A stretch of 64,000 nucleotides of DNA from CALAED01 sp036378315 (GCA_036378315.1 DASUWU010000074.1:35909-99908); one strand, 5' to 3'; positions 34,264 to 43,071 are shown, numbered from the stretch's first letter. Notes: generated by a model from the sequence alone, not told the origin. Made by a program: numbers and translations.

Positions 34264-34938
34264 ATGGCGGACCCGCGGGGACAGGCGAGCCGTGATCACC
34301 GGACGGGCAGCCGGCCGCACAGCGGGCCGGAGACCTACGCGGCGCGCACCCACGCCCGCGCCACCGAGCTGCCCACCGGCCAGATCCTGCAGGACCAGCT
34401 GTTCCAGCGGCTGCTCGGAGAACGCATCGTGTTCATCGGGCGGGAGATCGACGACGACCTGGCCAACCGGGTGTGCGCGCAACTGCTGCTGCTGTCCGCC
34501 GAGGACGCCAGGCGGGACATCCAGATCTACATCAACTCCCCCGGCGGGGTCGTCGACGCGGGCATGGCGATCTACGACATCATGCAGTACCTGCCCAACG
34601 ACATCGCGACCGTCGCGCTCGGCCTGGCCGCGTCCATGGGCCAGTCGCTGCTGTGCGCGGGCACGCCAGGCAAGCGGTACGCGCTGCGGCACGCCCGGGT
34701 GATGATGCACCAGCCCACCGGCGGCATCGGCGGCACCGCCTCCGACATCAAGATCCAGGCCGAACAGTCGCTGTACCTCAAGCGCGTGCTGGCCGAACGC
34801 ACCGCCTTCCACACCGGCCAGCCGCTCGAGCGGATCGAGGCCGACGCCGACCGCGACCGGTGGTTCACCGCCGAGCAGGCCAGGGCCTACGGCTTCGTCG
34901 ACCACGTCATCGACCACGCCGAGCAGGTGACCTCGTGA
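34264..34938 (+). CDS. clpP: ATP-dependent Clp protease proteolytic subunit, active form
   Basis: A 224-residue serine peptidase. The catalytic triad is intact: S124 in GLAASMGQ, H149 in MMHQP and D198 in DRDRW; the 25- and 49-residue spacings equal those of classical ClpP. It forms the barrel that degrades proteins fed by ClpX/ClpC. The ATG follows AGGAGG. It overlaps the second clpP by 4 bases (GTGA), so both are made together. The N-terminal 40 residues are charged and may be processed. Confidence 0.96.
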   Translation: MADPRGQASRDHRTGSRPHSGPETYAARTHARATELPTGQILQDQLFQRLLGERIVFIGREIDDDLANRVCAQLLLLSAEDARRDIQIYINSPGGVVDAGMAIYDIMQYLPNDIATVALGLAASMGQSLLCAGTPGKRYALRHARVMMHQPTGGIGGTASDIKIQAEQSLYLKRVLAERTAFHTGQPLERIEADADRDRWFTAEQARAYGFVDHVIDHAEQVTS

Positions 34939-35552
34939 CGCCCGCGCCGGCGCGCGCCGAGGGACGCTACGTCATCCCCTCCTACGTCGAGCGGACCTCT
35001 TACGGGGTCAAGGAGATGAACCCGTACAACAAGCTGTTCGAAGACCGGATCATCTTCCTCGGCTCGCCCATCGACGACACCTCGGCCAACGACGTCATCG
35101 CCCAGCTCATCGCGCTCGAAGGGCAGGACCCCGAGCGGGACGTCAGCATCTACATCAACTCCCCCGGCGGCTCGCTCACCGCGATGATGGCGATCTACGA
35201 CACGATGGAGTTCATCCGGCCGGCCATCGAGACGACCTGCGTGGGGCAGGCGGTCAACGCCGCCGCCGTGCTGCTCGCCGCCGGCGCCCCCGGCAAGCGC
35301 GCCGCGCTGGTGAACTCCCGGATCCTGCTGGCGCAGCCGTCGATCGAAGGCGGCCGGGGCGCGTCCTCCGACCTGGAGATCCAGGCGCAGGAGATCATGC
35401 GGCTGCGGGCCGCCATGGAAGGGATCCTGGCCCGCCACACCGGACGCGGCGAGGAGGAGATCCGCGCCGACATCGAGCGCGACAAGTACCTCACCTCCAC
35501 CGAGGCCCAGGACTACGGGCTCATCGACGAGATCATCACCAGCCGCAAGTGA
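34935..35552 (+). CDS. Catalytically inactive ClpP paralogue (ClpR-like)
   Basis: A 205-residue ClpP-fold protein. Overall sequence and length are ClpP (YINSPGGSLTAMMAIYDTM, ERDKYLTSTEAQDYGLIDEI), but the active-site serine is replaced by N108 in GQAVNAAAV (normally GQAASA) and the histidine by A133 in LLAQPS (normally HQP). Only the Asp (D183) remains. Codons are clear in the DNA (GTC AAC; CTG GCG CAG). It should assemble with the upstream active subunit as a non-catalytic partner, as ClpR does in plants and cyanobacteria. GTG 34935 overlaps the upstream stop. Confidence 0.92.
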   Translation: MTPAPARAEGRYVIPSYVERTSYGVKEMNPYNKLFEDRIIFLGSPIDDTSANDVIAQLIALEGQDPERDVSIYINSPGGSLTAMMAIYDTMEFIRPAIETTCVGQAVNAAAVLLAAGAPGKRAALVNSRILLAQPSIEGGRGASSDLEIQAQEIMRLRAAMEGILARHTGRGEEEIRADIERDKYLTSTEAQDYGLIDEIITSRK

Positions 35553-35680
35553 CCCGCCCTCGCCCCGGCCCGGCGCGCACGCCTTCCGCGCGGGGCCGGC
35601 GGTGGCCGCGGCGCGGCGGCGAAATCCTTCCGCCACCGCGCCGCGCCACGAAAACAGCAGGGTTGGAGGAGGCGCCAGAT

Positions 35681-35710
35681 GGGAATCTCGTGACGGTACC
35701 GAGCGTTGTT
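35681..35710 (+). promoter_or_regulatory. Sigma-R type promoter in front of rbpA
   Basis: GGGAAT (35681-35686), then exactly 18 bases, then GTTGTT (35705-35710). This is the published disulfide-stress sigma-R pattern GGGAAT-N18-GTT of Streptomyces. It lies 37 bases before the rbpA ATG. Confidence 0.8.
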
Positions 35711-35747
35711 ACCCAGGAACGCAAGCCGTCAGGGGAGGCACGTGACG

Positions 35748-36092
35748 ATGGCCGAGCGCGCACTTCGCGGCACCCGACTCGGAGCTACCAGCTACGAGAA
35801 CGATCGCAACACCGATCTGGCCCCGCGCCAGGAGGTGGATTACACCTGCCCGAAGGGCCACCGGTTCACCGTGACGCTGGCCGCCGAGGCCGAGGTCCCG
35901 ATGACCTGGGAATGCCGCAACTGCGGTGTGACGGCGCTGCGGGTCGACGGGGAGATGCCGCAGCCGAAGAAGGGCAAGGCGGCACGCACCCACTGGGACA
36001 TGCTCATGGAACGGCGCACCATCGAAGATCTTGAAGAGGTGCTGGCCGAGCGGCTTGCGGTGCTGCGCGCCCAGCGCCGCAAGACGGCGTGA
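35748..36092 (+). CDS. rbpA: RNA polymerase-binding protein RbpA
   Basis: A 114-residue actinobacterial protein that binds RNA polymerase and principal sigma factors. The conserved MAERALRGTRLGATSYE start, the zinc pocket YTCPKGHRF...WECRNCG and the C-terminal helix with MERRTIEDLEEVLAERL are all present. ATG 35748 follows GGGGAGG; an earlier GTG (35742) is possible. A sigma-R promoter precedes it and a strong terminator follows (36165-36196). Confidence 0.97.
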   Translation: MAERALRGTRLGATSYENDRNTDLAPRQEVDYTCPKGHRFTVTLAAEAEVPMTWECRNCGVTALRVDGEMPQPKKGKAARTHWDMLMERRTIEDLEEVLAERLAVLRAQRRKTA

Positions 36093-36164
36093 CCGGGAGT
36101 AACCGGAGCGAGCAGGCCCGACCGGCCACGACGTGATCGACCGGCCGGCCGCCACAACGTCATC

Positions 36165-36196
36165 GAGCCCGTGCCGCCACCCGGCGGCGCGGGCTC
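36165..36196 (+). terminator. Hairpin terminator after rbpA
   Basis: A 14-base stem GAGCCCGTGCCGCC paired with GGCGGCGCGGGCTC (one G-T pair), four-base loop, followed directly by TTTC. It ends rbpA and may also serve the convergent fxsA gene. Confidence 0.85.
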
Positions 36197-36329
36197 TTTC
36201 GTCGCCCGCGTCCCTTCGTCTTCGCCTTCCGACTTCGCCGCCGCGAAGGCCGAGGGACGGGGGCGTGGCCGGATCCGGCCGGGGGCCGGCCGGCGCTCCG
36301 CGCGGTGCCGCGGCGGTTGCGGCCGGCGG

Positions 36330-36869
36330 TTACGGTTCGCGGTCCTCGCGGATCACCTGGCCGCGGATGACCCGGCCGCCGGCGGGGCGGTCGCCGTTGC
36401 CGCCGTCGTGCCCATCCCCGGCGTACGGCGGGAACGTGCCGCCGCCGTCCGGCCCGCGGGCGGCTTGCATCCGCGCCATCCGCCGCCGCGCGAGCCGCAT
36501 CCTGCGGGCCGCGTAGGCCGCGAGGAGCCGGCGCACCAGCGGCCGGGTGAACGGCAGCACGAACAGGAAGCCCACGGCGTCGGTGACGAACCCGGGGGTG
36601 AGCAGCAGCACGCCGCCGACGAGGACCAACGCGGCGTCGGACAGCTCCCGGTCGGGCAGCTCCCCGATGCGGAAGGTACCGGTGAGCGCCCGCCAGGCGC
36701 GCCGCCCCTCCCGCCGGACGATCCACGCGCCCAGCACGCTCTCGGCGAGCAGCAGCGCCACCGTCGGCCAGCCGCCGATGGCCTGCCCGACCTGGATGAT
36801 CACGTAGATCTCGAGGACCGGGACGAGCAGGAAGCCGATGAAAAGCGCGAGGGGCAGCATGGGCCTCAT
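36330..36869 (-). CDS. FxsA-family membrane protein
   Basis: A 179-residue membrane protein of the FxsA family (phage F exclusion suppressor fold). Two pairs of hydrophobic segments (about 4-48 and 83-107) with the pattern VLEIYVIIQVGQAIGGWPTVALLLAESVLGAWIVRREGRRAW are typical. The C-terminal tail is Arg/Gly-rich. In actinomycetes it usually sits next to lnt and ppm, as here. Two in-frame ATGs (36869, 36860) compete. Its role is unknown. Confidence 0.9.
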   Translation of the reverse strand: MRPMLPLALFIGFLLVPVLEIYVIIQVGQAIGGWPTVALLLAESVLGAWIVRREGRRAWRALTGTFRIGELPDRELSDAALVLVGGVLLLTPGFVTDAVGFLFVLPFTRPLVRRLLAAYAARRMRLARRRMARMQAARGPDGGGTFPPYAGDGHDGGNGDRPAGGRVIRGQVIREDREP

Positions 36870-36976
36870 TCGTCACGTGCCGGCACGGCGGAACCGATGA
36901 TATGTACGTCTAGGTCAACGCCGCGGCGGCCGGGATCGTTTCCGCCGCGGCACCCGCGCCGGCCGCTCGGCGCCCG

Positions 36977-37768
36977 CTACCGGCCGCGCAGGCGGGCAAG
37001 CCGCCGGCCGGCCCCCCACAGGGTGACCCGCCACATCGCCTCGGCGACGACGGCGCGGTTCATCTTGCTGGCGCCGCGGGTGCGTTCCACGAACGTGATG
37101 GGCACCTCGACCACCCGCAGGCCCTGCCGCAACGCGCGCAGCGCCAGGTCGACCTGGAAGCAGTAACCCCGGGAGTGGACGTCGTCGAGGCCGATCTTCT
37201 CCAGCGTCGTGGCGCGGAACGCGCGGTAGCCGGCGGTGGCGTCGCGGAGCGGGATGCCCAGCACGAGGCGGGCGTAGACGTTGCTGCCGCGCGAGAGCAC
37301 CTCACGCGACCGCGGCCAGTTCACCACGCGCCCGCCGCGCACCCAGCGGGCGCCGATCACGAGGTCGGCCGCGTGCAGGGCGTCCAGCAGCCGGTGCAGC
37401 TCCTCGGGCTGGTGGGAGCCGTCGGCGTCCATCTCGACCACCACGTCGTAGCCGTGGTCGAGCGCCCAGCGGAAGCCAGCGATGTAGGCGGCGCCGAGGC
37501 CCTCCTTGCCGACGCGGTGAAAGGCCTTGACATGCCCGTCGGCCGCGGCCAGCCGGTCGGCCAGTTCCCCGGTGCCGTCGGGGCTCGCGTCGTCGACGAC
37601 GAGCACGTCGGCCGCCGGGGCGGCCGTACGGACCCGCCGCACGATGGGCTCGAGGTTGTCCCGTTCGTTGTAGGTCGGGATGACGACCAGCACCCGTCCC
37701 AGCTCGTCGTGGCCGGCCGCGCCCGCACCGGCCGCGCCGTCACCGGCGGTGCCCCCCGAAGCCGTCAC
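36977..37768 (-). CDS. ppm: Polyprenol monophosphomannose synthase
   Basis: A 263-residue GT2 glycosyltransferase. It makes polyprenyl-phosphomannose from GDP-mannose for O-mannosylation and lipoglycans at the cytoplasmic membrane face. VVIPTYNERDNLEPIVRRVR, VVDDASPDGTG and VEMDADGSHQPEEL supply the nucleotide-sugar and metal sites (DxD). GTG 37768 overlaps the lnt stop (GTGA). In mycobacteria the same two activities sit on one polypeptide; here the genes are separate but coupled. Confidence 0.95.
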   Translation of the reverse strand: MTASGGTAGDGAAGAGAAGHDELGRVLVVIPTYNERDNLEPIVRRVRTAAPAADVLVVDDASPDGTGELADRLAAADGHVKAFHRVGKEGLGAAYIAGFRWALDHGYDVVVEMDADGSHQPEELHRLLDALHAADLVIGARWVRGGRVVNWPRSREVLSRGSNVYARLVLGIPLRDATAGYRAFRATTLEKIGLDDVHSRGYCFQVDLALRALRQGLRVVEVPITFVERTRGASKMNRAVVAEAMWRVTLWGAGRRLARLRGR

Positions 37769-39474
37769 CGCTCCTCCCCTCCGCCGTCGCCTGGATCGCC
37801 GTCGCCGCCCTGGTGCGCGGCCGTCTCCCCTGGGCGGCCGGTCGCGCGGGCCCGGCGGCCCGCGACGCCCACCGCGAGGATGCCCACGAAGGCGATCAGC
37901 CACTCCGGTGCCGCACCGAGATGATCGGCCAGCGTACGCGACGTGCGGGCGGGGACGCGCGCGACTTGAACGTACGGTTGGAATTCCCCTGACCGGTCGA
38001 TGACCCGGCCGTCGGGGCCGATGACGGCGCTGATCCCGCTGGTGGCCGCGACGAGGACGGACCGTCCGTGCTCGACGGCGCGCAGCCGGGACATGGCGAC
38101 CTGCTGCCAGGGCAGGCTGGTGTGGCCGTAGGTGGCGTTGTTGGTCTGCACCACCAGCAGCTGCGCGGACGCGACGTCCCGCACGATGCCGTCGTAGGCC
38201 ACCTCGAAGCAGATCGCGTCGCCGACGCGGACCGGGCCGAGCGGCAACAGCCCCGGCCGGTCGCCCGGCAGGTAGTCCTCCGGGATCCGCTGGAACCTGG
38301 TGATCAGCTTGGTCAGGACGCCGCGCATCGGGAGGTATTCGCCGAACGGCACCGGGTGCCGCTTGACGTAGTAGGCGCCGGGGCCGGTCCGCGGGTCCCA
38401 GACGATGCCGCGGTTCTCCACGTGGGTGCCGTCGCCGGCGTCGATCACCGCGCCGACGAGCACCGGCACTCCCACGTCGCGGACCGCGGCGTCGATGGTC
38501 TCGCGCGCGTCCGGGTCGGCGTAGGGGTCGAGGTCGCTGGAGTTCTCCGGCCAGATGACCAGGTCGGGGCGGGCGACCTGGCCGGCGCGGATCCGCGCGG
38601 CCAGCTCGTGGGTGGCCCTGGCGTGGTTGTCGAGGACGGCCTTGCGCTGGCCGAGGAAGTCGAGGCCGAGCCGGGGCACGTTGCCCTGGACGACGGCGAC
38701 CGTCACGGGACGGCCGCCGGTCGGGGTCGGGACGGCGAGCCCGGCCACCGCGATGAGCGCCGCTCCCCCGGCGGCCACGCCGGCGGGGGTCCACCGCCGC
38801 CCGCGCGCGGCGACGGCCGCGTAGGCGAGCAGCCCGCCGGCCAGCGCGGTGACGAACGTGACCAGCGGCGCACCGCCCAGGGCGGCGTAGGGGGTGAAGG
38901 GGGAGGAGGTCTGGCTGAAGGCCAGCCGCGCCCAGGGGAACCCGCCCAGCGGCGCCCGCCCGCGCACCAACTCCTCGGCCACCCACAGCGCCGCCGTCCA
39001 CACCGGCCAGCCCGGCAGCCGGGTCGCCAGCGCGATCCCCGCGCCGAGCGGGACGAGGTAGAGCGCCTCGACGACGCTCAAGATGATCCAGCCGTCCGCA
39101 CCGATCTTGACGATGCCCTGCAGCGTGGCCAGGAAGAACGGCAGCCCGAAGGCGAGACCCAGCCATGCGCCGGTGCGCGGCCGCGTCCCGCGGACGGCGA
39201 GGGTGAGGGCCGCGACGCCGAGCGGTGCCAGCGCCCATATCCCCGAGGTCGTGGCGCGTCCGGTCGCCAGGAGCGTCAGCTGGTCGGGCGGGAAGGCCAG
39301 GAAGGCCAGCACCGCGCCGCCGACCGCCGTGGCCGCCCGCGTCCACGGCGCCGGCCCGCGCCGGTGATCGCCGCCGGCTCGCGCCGCTCTCCGGCTCGCC
39401 GGCCGGTCCGGCAGGTCGGGTGCCGTGACGGAGCGCACCGCCGTCTCGGCCCGGGACACGATCTCGCCCGCCAC
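37765..39474 (-). CDS. lnt: Apolipoprotein N-acyltransferase
   Basis: A 569-residue enzyme that adds the third acyl chain to lipoproteins. The N-terminal half has about six membrane segments, and the C-terminal nitrilase domain carries Glu in IWPENSSD, Lys in VKRHPVPFGEYLP and the nucleophile Cys in AICFEVAYDG. GTG 39474 follows GAGGAG. Overlap with ppm gives coupled translation. A basic, disordered N-terminal extension of about 40 residues precedes the first helix. Confidence 0.95.
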   Translation of the reverse strand: MAGEIVSRAETAVRSVTAPDLPDRPASRRAARAGGDHRRGPAPWTRAATAVGGAVLAFLAFPPDQLTLLATGRATTSGIWALAPLGVAALTLAVRGTRPRTGAWLGLAFGLPFFLATLQGIVKIGADGWIILSVVEALYLVPLGAGIALATRLPGWPVWTAALWVAEELVRGRAPLGGFPWARLAFSQTSSPFTPYAALGGAPLVTFVTALAGGLLAYAAVAARGRRWTPAGVAAGGAALIAVAGLAVPTPTGGRPVTVAVVQGNVPRLGLDFLGQRKAVLDNHARATHELAARIRAGQVARPDLVIWPENSSDLDPYADPDARETIDAAVRDVGVPVLVGAVIDAGDGTHVENRGIVWDPRTGPGAYYVKRHPVPFGEYLPMRGVLTKLITRFQRIPEDYLPGDRPGLLPLGPVRVGDAICFEVAYDGIVRDVASAQLLVVQTNNATYGHTSLPWQQVAMSRLRAVEHGRSVLVAATSGISAVIGPDGRVIDRSGEFQPYVQVARVPARTSRTLADHLGAAPEWLIAFVGILAVGVAGRRARATGRPGETAAHQGGDGDPGDGGGEER

Positions 39475-40003
39475 CCTCGCTCCTCGCCGTCGAACTCGCT
39501 GACCGGGCCCGGGCGCGCCGCTGCCGGCGTCCGGTCCTGGTCGGAACGGTACCCGGCCGGCGCGCCGCCGACGACACGGCCGCACCCGCCGGCCCGTCGC
39601 GGCCCCGCGCGCCGCGTTCGTTCCCGCCCCGGCGCATCAGGACCTTCGGCGGCAGGGCGGCTCGTTGACCTGGGCGGATGGTGCTGGATCCGGGCGGCGC
39701 GGCCGGCGCGCGGGCGGGCCGTACGAGCGGCGTGCCGGTGGGCCGCGGGCAGGTCTCCGGCGAAAGAGAGTGTGCGTGACTCCGCGGGACGCCGACGGGC
39801 GCGGCCGGCCGGTTCCGCCCGCGCCCGTCATCGGCGGGCGCCGGTGCCGGCGCCCGCGGAGTGCATGCTCGGGCGGACGCGGAGGAGGGCCCGGACACCC
39901 CTCGGGCCGGAACCGTCTCACAGGCGGTGAGATCTGCGATCCGTTGTCTACTGGATGTCCGAACCCTTCCCGGGTCCAACCCCCCGCGCGGCCGGGCGAC
40001 ACC

Positions 40004-40032
40004 CCAGACGCGACACGGGCCGCCGCGTCTGG
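40004..40032. repeat. Hairpin in the lnt upstream region
   Basis: CCAGACGCG and CGCGTCTGG (9-base perfect arms) flank 11 bases. It lies about 65 bases into the transcript predicted from the promoter at 40098-40128. Confidence 0.55.
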
Positions 40033-40097
40033 CTCCTGACGCAGCGGCCAGTGGCGTAAGGCCGACCGGCCGGTGAGTCCGTGCTGGACTTCGAGCA

Positions 40098-40128
40098 AAC
40101 CTACCGAGTCCACATTCGGCCTTGTCAA
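40098..40128 (-). promoter_or_regulatory. Candidate promoter upstream of lnt
   Basis: On the minus strand TTGACA (40123-40128) and TAGGTT (40098-40103) are 19 bases apart. It would start a transcript near 40091 with more than 600 bases before lnt. Confidence 0.45.
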
Positions 40129-40211
40129 CCGGCCCGTACTCTGCGCCGACACCCCGTTTTCGCAGGTCAGCGCCCACATCACCGGCGCGGATAAAGCAGG
40201 TTGCGGACCGG

Positions 40212-40607
40212 TCACGGCACCACGATGGTGCCGACGGCGGTGACGGCGAGGACCGGTTCGGTCACCACCTCGGCGGCCGACGCGCCCCGGTCCGGCCTGG
40301 CCCGGCACAGCACCCGCGCCTCGAACCGGATCTCACGGCTGCGCCGCCCCTTCCTGGTGAGCGTGGCGGTCACCTCGAGCACGTCCCCGGCCCGGACCGG
40401 GGCCAGGAACTGGACGTCGGAGTAGGAGGCCAGCAACCCCTCGTCGCCGTCGCAGCGGATGCTCAGCTCGGTGCCCACGTCGCCGAACAACCCGAGCACG
40501 TACGCGCCGTCCACCAAGTTGCCGCCGTAGTGGGCGTGCGCGTACGGCACGTACCGCCGGTGCGTCACCGTACCCGCGCCGACCTCGCCGCCGGCTCGCT
40601 CGCTCAT
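40212..40607 (-). CDS. kal: 3-aminobutyryl-CoA ammonia-lyase
   Basis: A 131-residue hotdog-fold enzyme. In the beta-lysine pathway Kal removes ammonia from L-3-aminobutyryl-CoA to give crotonyl-CoA. RRYVPYAHAHYGGNLVDGAYVLGLFGDVGTEL and the later QFLAPVRAGDVLEV match the family. The identification rests mainly on the neighbours kamE, kamD and kdd; from sequence alone it is a hotdog thioesterase/dehydratase. Its ATG overlaps the kamE stop (ATGA), and it is the last gene of the operon. Confidence 0.88.
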   Translation of the reverse strand: MSERAGGEVGAGTVTHRRYVPYAHAHYGGNLVDGAYVLGLFGDVGTELSIRCDGDEGLLASYSDVQFLAPVRAGDVLEVTATLTRKGRRSREIRFEARVLCRARPDRGASAAEVVTEPVLAVTAVGTIVVP

Positions 40608-41461
40608 CGGGCCGGCCCGGGAAGAAGGGCGTGGACGAGGTAGCTGGCCACCTCGGCGGGCGTGGTGCCCTTGCCGAAGATCTGGTCGACGCCGAGCTCG
40701 GCGGGCCGGACGGAGCCGAAGCGCGGCCCGCCCACGACGAGCAGCGGGCGGCGGCGCCGGGCGGGGCCCGCCGCGTCACCGCCGCCGTCGTTGCCGCCGA
40801 CGTCGTCGTCCTCGGGGTAGGCGGCGCCGAAGGCGGCGGCCAGCCGCCGGGTGTTGTTCAGGTGCGCGTCGCGCTGCGTGACGACCTGGGAGACCAGCAC
40901 GGCGTCGGCGCCCTCGGCGCGGGCGCGGGCGACCAGCTCATCGACCGCCACCTGGGCGCCCAGGTTCACCACGTGGATCTCGCGGTAGTACTCAAGGCCC
41001 TTCTCACCGGCGAACCCCTTGACGTTGAGGATGGCGTCGATGCCGACGGTGTGCGCGTCGGTGCCGATGCAGGCGCCGACCACGACGAGCCTGCGGTTCA
41101 GCGCCGAGCGGATCGCGAGGTTGACCTCGGTGGCCGAAAGCAGGGGGTAGGCCCGCCCTTCCGGCACCGGGATCGACGCGTAGTCGATCAGATGGTTCAC
41201 CCGGCCGTAGACGATGAAGAACGTGAAGTCCGGGCCCATGGCCTTGGCGTGCACGACGCTGGCCGGGTCGAGCCCCATCTGCCCGGCCAGCCGCAGCGCG
41301 GCGGCCTCGGCCCGCGCGCCGGCCGGCACCGGCAGGCTGAACGACAGCTGCACCATGCCGTCGCCCGTGGTGTCGCCGTACGGCCGGATCATCCGGCGCT
41401 CGGCCTTGGCGGTGTCGGCACTGGTGGCGGTGTCGGCGCTGGTGGCGGTGTCGGCGGTCAC
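40604..41461 (-). CDS. kamE: Beta-lysine/D-lysine 5,6-aminomutase, beta (cobalamin-binding) subunit
   Basis: A 285-residue subunit that binds adenosylcobalamin and PLP. The cobalamin motif DxHxxG is present in GTDAHTVGIDAI, followed by the B12-fold stretch LEYYREIHVVNLGAQVAVDELVARARAEGADAVLVSQ. The N-terminal 15 residues are a Thr/Ala/Asp repeat (SADTA three times) produced by a DNA tandem repeat at 41411-41460. GTG 41461 overlaps the kamD stop. With KamD it moves the terminal amino group of beta-lysine to C5. Confidence 0.95.
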   Translation of the reverse strand: MTADTATSADTATSADTAKAERRMIRPYGDTTGDGMVQLSFSLPVPAGARAEAAALRLAGQMGLDPASVVHAKAMGPDFTFFIVYGRVNHLIDYASIPVPEGRAYPLLSATEVNLAIRSALNRRLVVVGACIGTDAHTVGIDAILNVKGFAGEKGLEYYREIHVVNLGAQVAVDELVARARAEGADAVLVSQVVTQRDAHLNNTRRLAAAFGAAYPEDDDVGGNDGGGDAAGPARRRRPLLVVGGPRFGSVRPAELGVDQIFGKGTTPAEVASYLVHALLPGPAR

Positions 41462-43071
41462 GCGGGCACCTCCTCGGCGTTGACGCGATGCGGGTCGTCC
41501 GCCTCCAGGATGTCGATGGCCGGGTTGAGGTAGCCGTCGGCGCGCCGGACGACGCCGGCCGCGCCTTTGCCGCCGTCCGGCGGGCGGCGGGTCACCCCGA
41601 ACGTGCCCTCGGCGATCGCCGCGAGCAGGGACCGGTCGCAGATCCGCTCGAGCAGTTCGACGGCCTCCGACAGCACCCGCCGGGCGCGCTCGGCGATCAG
41701 CCCGCCGGGGCGGGGCACGAAGTCCTCCGCGAGCCGGCCGGCGGCATTCCGTACATAGCGGACGTTCTCCAGGGCGAGGTCGCGGTCGGACAGCCACGGC
41801 GTATGGATGCCCTCGGTCATCATGCCGATCAGGATGATCGACTGGCCGGTCATCATTCCGGCCAGGTTGAAGAACGCGTCGAGCAGGTAGCCGGCGAAGA
41901 CGTTGCCGGTCATGTGCTTGGTCGGCGGCATGTACTTCAGCGGCGCGTCGGGGAACAGCTCGCGGACCAGCTGGGCGTGCGCCAGCTCCAGCCGGAAGGA
42001 GTCGGGGATCTCCGGGTTGATCTCGAAGGCGTGGCCGAGGCCGAGCTGCCCGTCGGCCAGCCCGGCCTCCCGGCCGAACCGCTCGTTGAGCAACTGGCTG
42101 ACGATCACGGTGTGCGCGGCGTCGACCGCGTCGGCCGTGGTCAGGTAGTTGTCCTCGCCGGTGTTGATGACGATGCCGGCGCGGGCGTGGATCTGCCGGG
42201 AGAACCGCTGGTCGATGAAGGTGCGCCGGGGGTTGATGTCACGGAAGATGATCCCGTACATGCAGTCGTTGAGCATCATGTCGAGCCGCTCGAGGCCCGC
42301 CAGCGTCGCGATCTCCGGCATGCACAGGCCAGAGGCGTAGTTCGTCAGCCGTACGTAGCGGCCCAGCTCCCGCGACACCTCGTCGAGCGCCGCCCGCATC
42401 AGCCGGAAGTTCTCCTGCGTGGCGTAGGTGCCGGCGTAGCCCTCCCGGGTCGCGCCCTCGGGAACGTAGTCGAGCAGCGACTGGCCGGTCGACCTGATCA
42501 CCGCGATGATGTCGGCGCCCTCCCTGGCGGCGGCCTGGGCCTGCGGGATGTCCTCATAGATGTCGCCGGTGGCGACGATCAGGTAGATCCAGGGCTCGGC
42601 CGGGTCGCCGACCTCCCGCAGCATCCGGTCACGCTCGGCGCGGCGGGCGTCGATCCTGGCGATGCCCGCGCGGACGGCCCGGCCGGCGTCCCGCCCGGCC
42701 GCAGCGGCGGCCTCCCCCGTGGGGACGCGGAACCGCGCATCGCCTCGCGCCGCGGCCGCCGCCAGCGCCGCCAGGTCGCCGTACGGGCCGGTGCGCAGCG
42801 CGTCCCAGACCGGCAGCGCCACGCCGTGGTCGAGGCCAACCTGGACGGCCACCTCGTCGGCCAGCCGGTTGACCCACGGGATGCCCTCGCCGTCGGCGCC
42901 GGCCAGCCCGGCCAGCCGCAGCACCGCCCGCTCGACCGAGACGGTCGTGTGGGTACGGGCCAGCTCGATGATGGGCTCGGCCGCCCGCGCGGCGAGCAGC
43001 CGCGCCTTCCGCACCACGGCGGGGTCGAGGTCGAGTTTCGTCGGGCGGGTCGAGCCCGTCACGCCGGCCAT
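41458..43071 (-). CDS. kamD: Beta-lysine/D-lysine 5,6-aminomutase, alpha subunit
   Basis: A 537-residue TIM-barrel subunit. It matches the family over its length, including the conserved RSTGQSLLDYVPEGATREGYAGTYATQENFR, YASGLCMPEIATLAGLERLDMMLNDCMYGI and KYMPPTKHMTGN blocks. ATG 43071 follows GGGAGG by 9 bases. It lies between kdd and kamE with coupled stops. No reactivating chaperone gene for this B12 enzyme is nearby. Confidence 0.96.
   Translation of the reverse strand: MAGVTGSTRPTKLDLDPAVVRKARLLAARAAEPIIELARTHTTVSVERAVLRLAGLAGADGEGIPWVNRLADEVAVQVGLDHGVALPVWDALRTGPYGDLAALAAAAARGDARFRVPTGEAAAAAGRDAGRAVRAGIARIDARRAERDRMLREVGDPAEPWIYLIVATGDIYEDIPQAQAAAREGADIIAVIRSTGQSLLDYVPEGATREGYAGTYATQENFRLMRAALDEVSRELGRYVRLTNYASGLCMPEIATLAGLERLDMMLNDCMYGIIFRDINPRRTFIDQRFSRQIHARAGIVINTGEDNYLTTADAVDAAHTVIVSQLLNERFGREAGLADGQLGLGHAFEINPEIPDSFRLELAHAQLVRELFPDAPLKYMPPTKHMTGNVFAGYLLDAFFNLAGMMTGQSIILIGMMTEGIHTPWLSDRDLALENVRYVRNAAGRLAEDFVPRPGGLIAERARRVLSEAVELLERICDRSLLAAIAEGTFGVTRRPPDGGKGAAGVVRRADGYLNPAIDILEADDPHRVNAEEVPA

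Larger units (their letters stand above)
39475..40211. other. Gene-free region between lnt and kal
   Basis: About 737 bases in which no frame has the composition of a real gene. It holds a minus-strand promoter (40098-40128) pointing toward lnt, and a 29-base hairpin (40004-40032). It could contain a long lnt leader or an uncharacterised RNA. I see no tRNA or known riboswitch core. Confidence 0.6.

Noticed and set aside
40024..40060. Possible cobalamin riboswitch on the minus strand (GCCACTG then GTCAGGAG)
   Set aside because: Two conserved-looking boxes are only 8 bases apart, the GGTG..AATCC core is missing, and the site lies downstream of the B12-dependent genes.
36977..40177. One long frame that would fuse ppm with upstream sequence (1066 codons)
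   Set aside because: Only the last 263 residues are Ppm; the rest is lnt read in a wrong frame. lnt has its own complete frame and a GTGA overlap with ppm.
39637..40308. Open frames in the gene-free region
   Set aside because: Arg/Pro/Gly-rich without recognisable sequence or ribosome site; they look like random open frames in GC-rich DNA.
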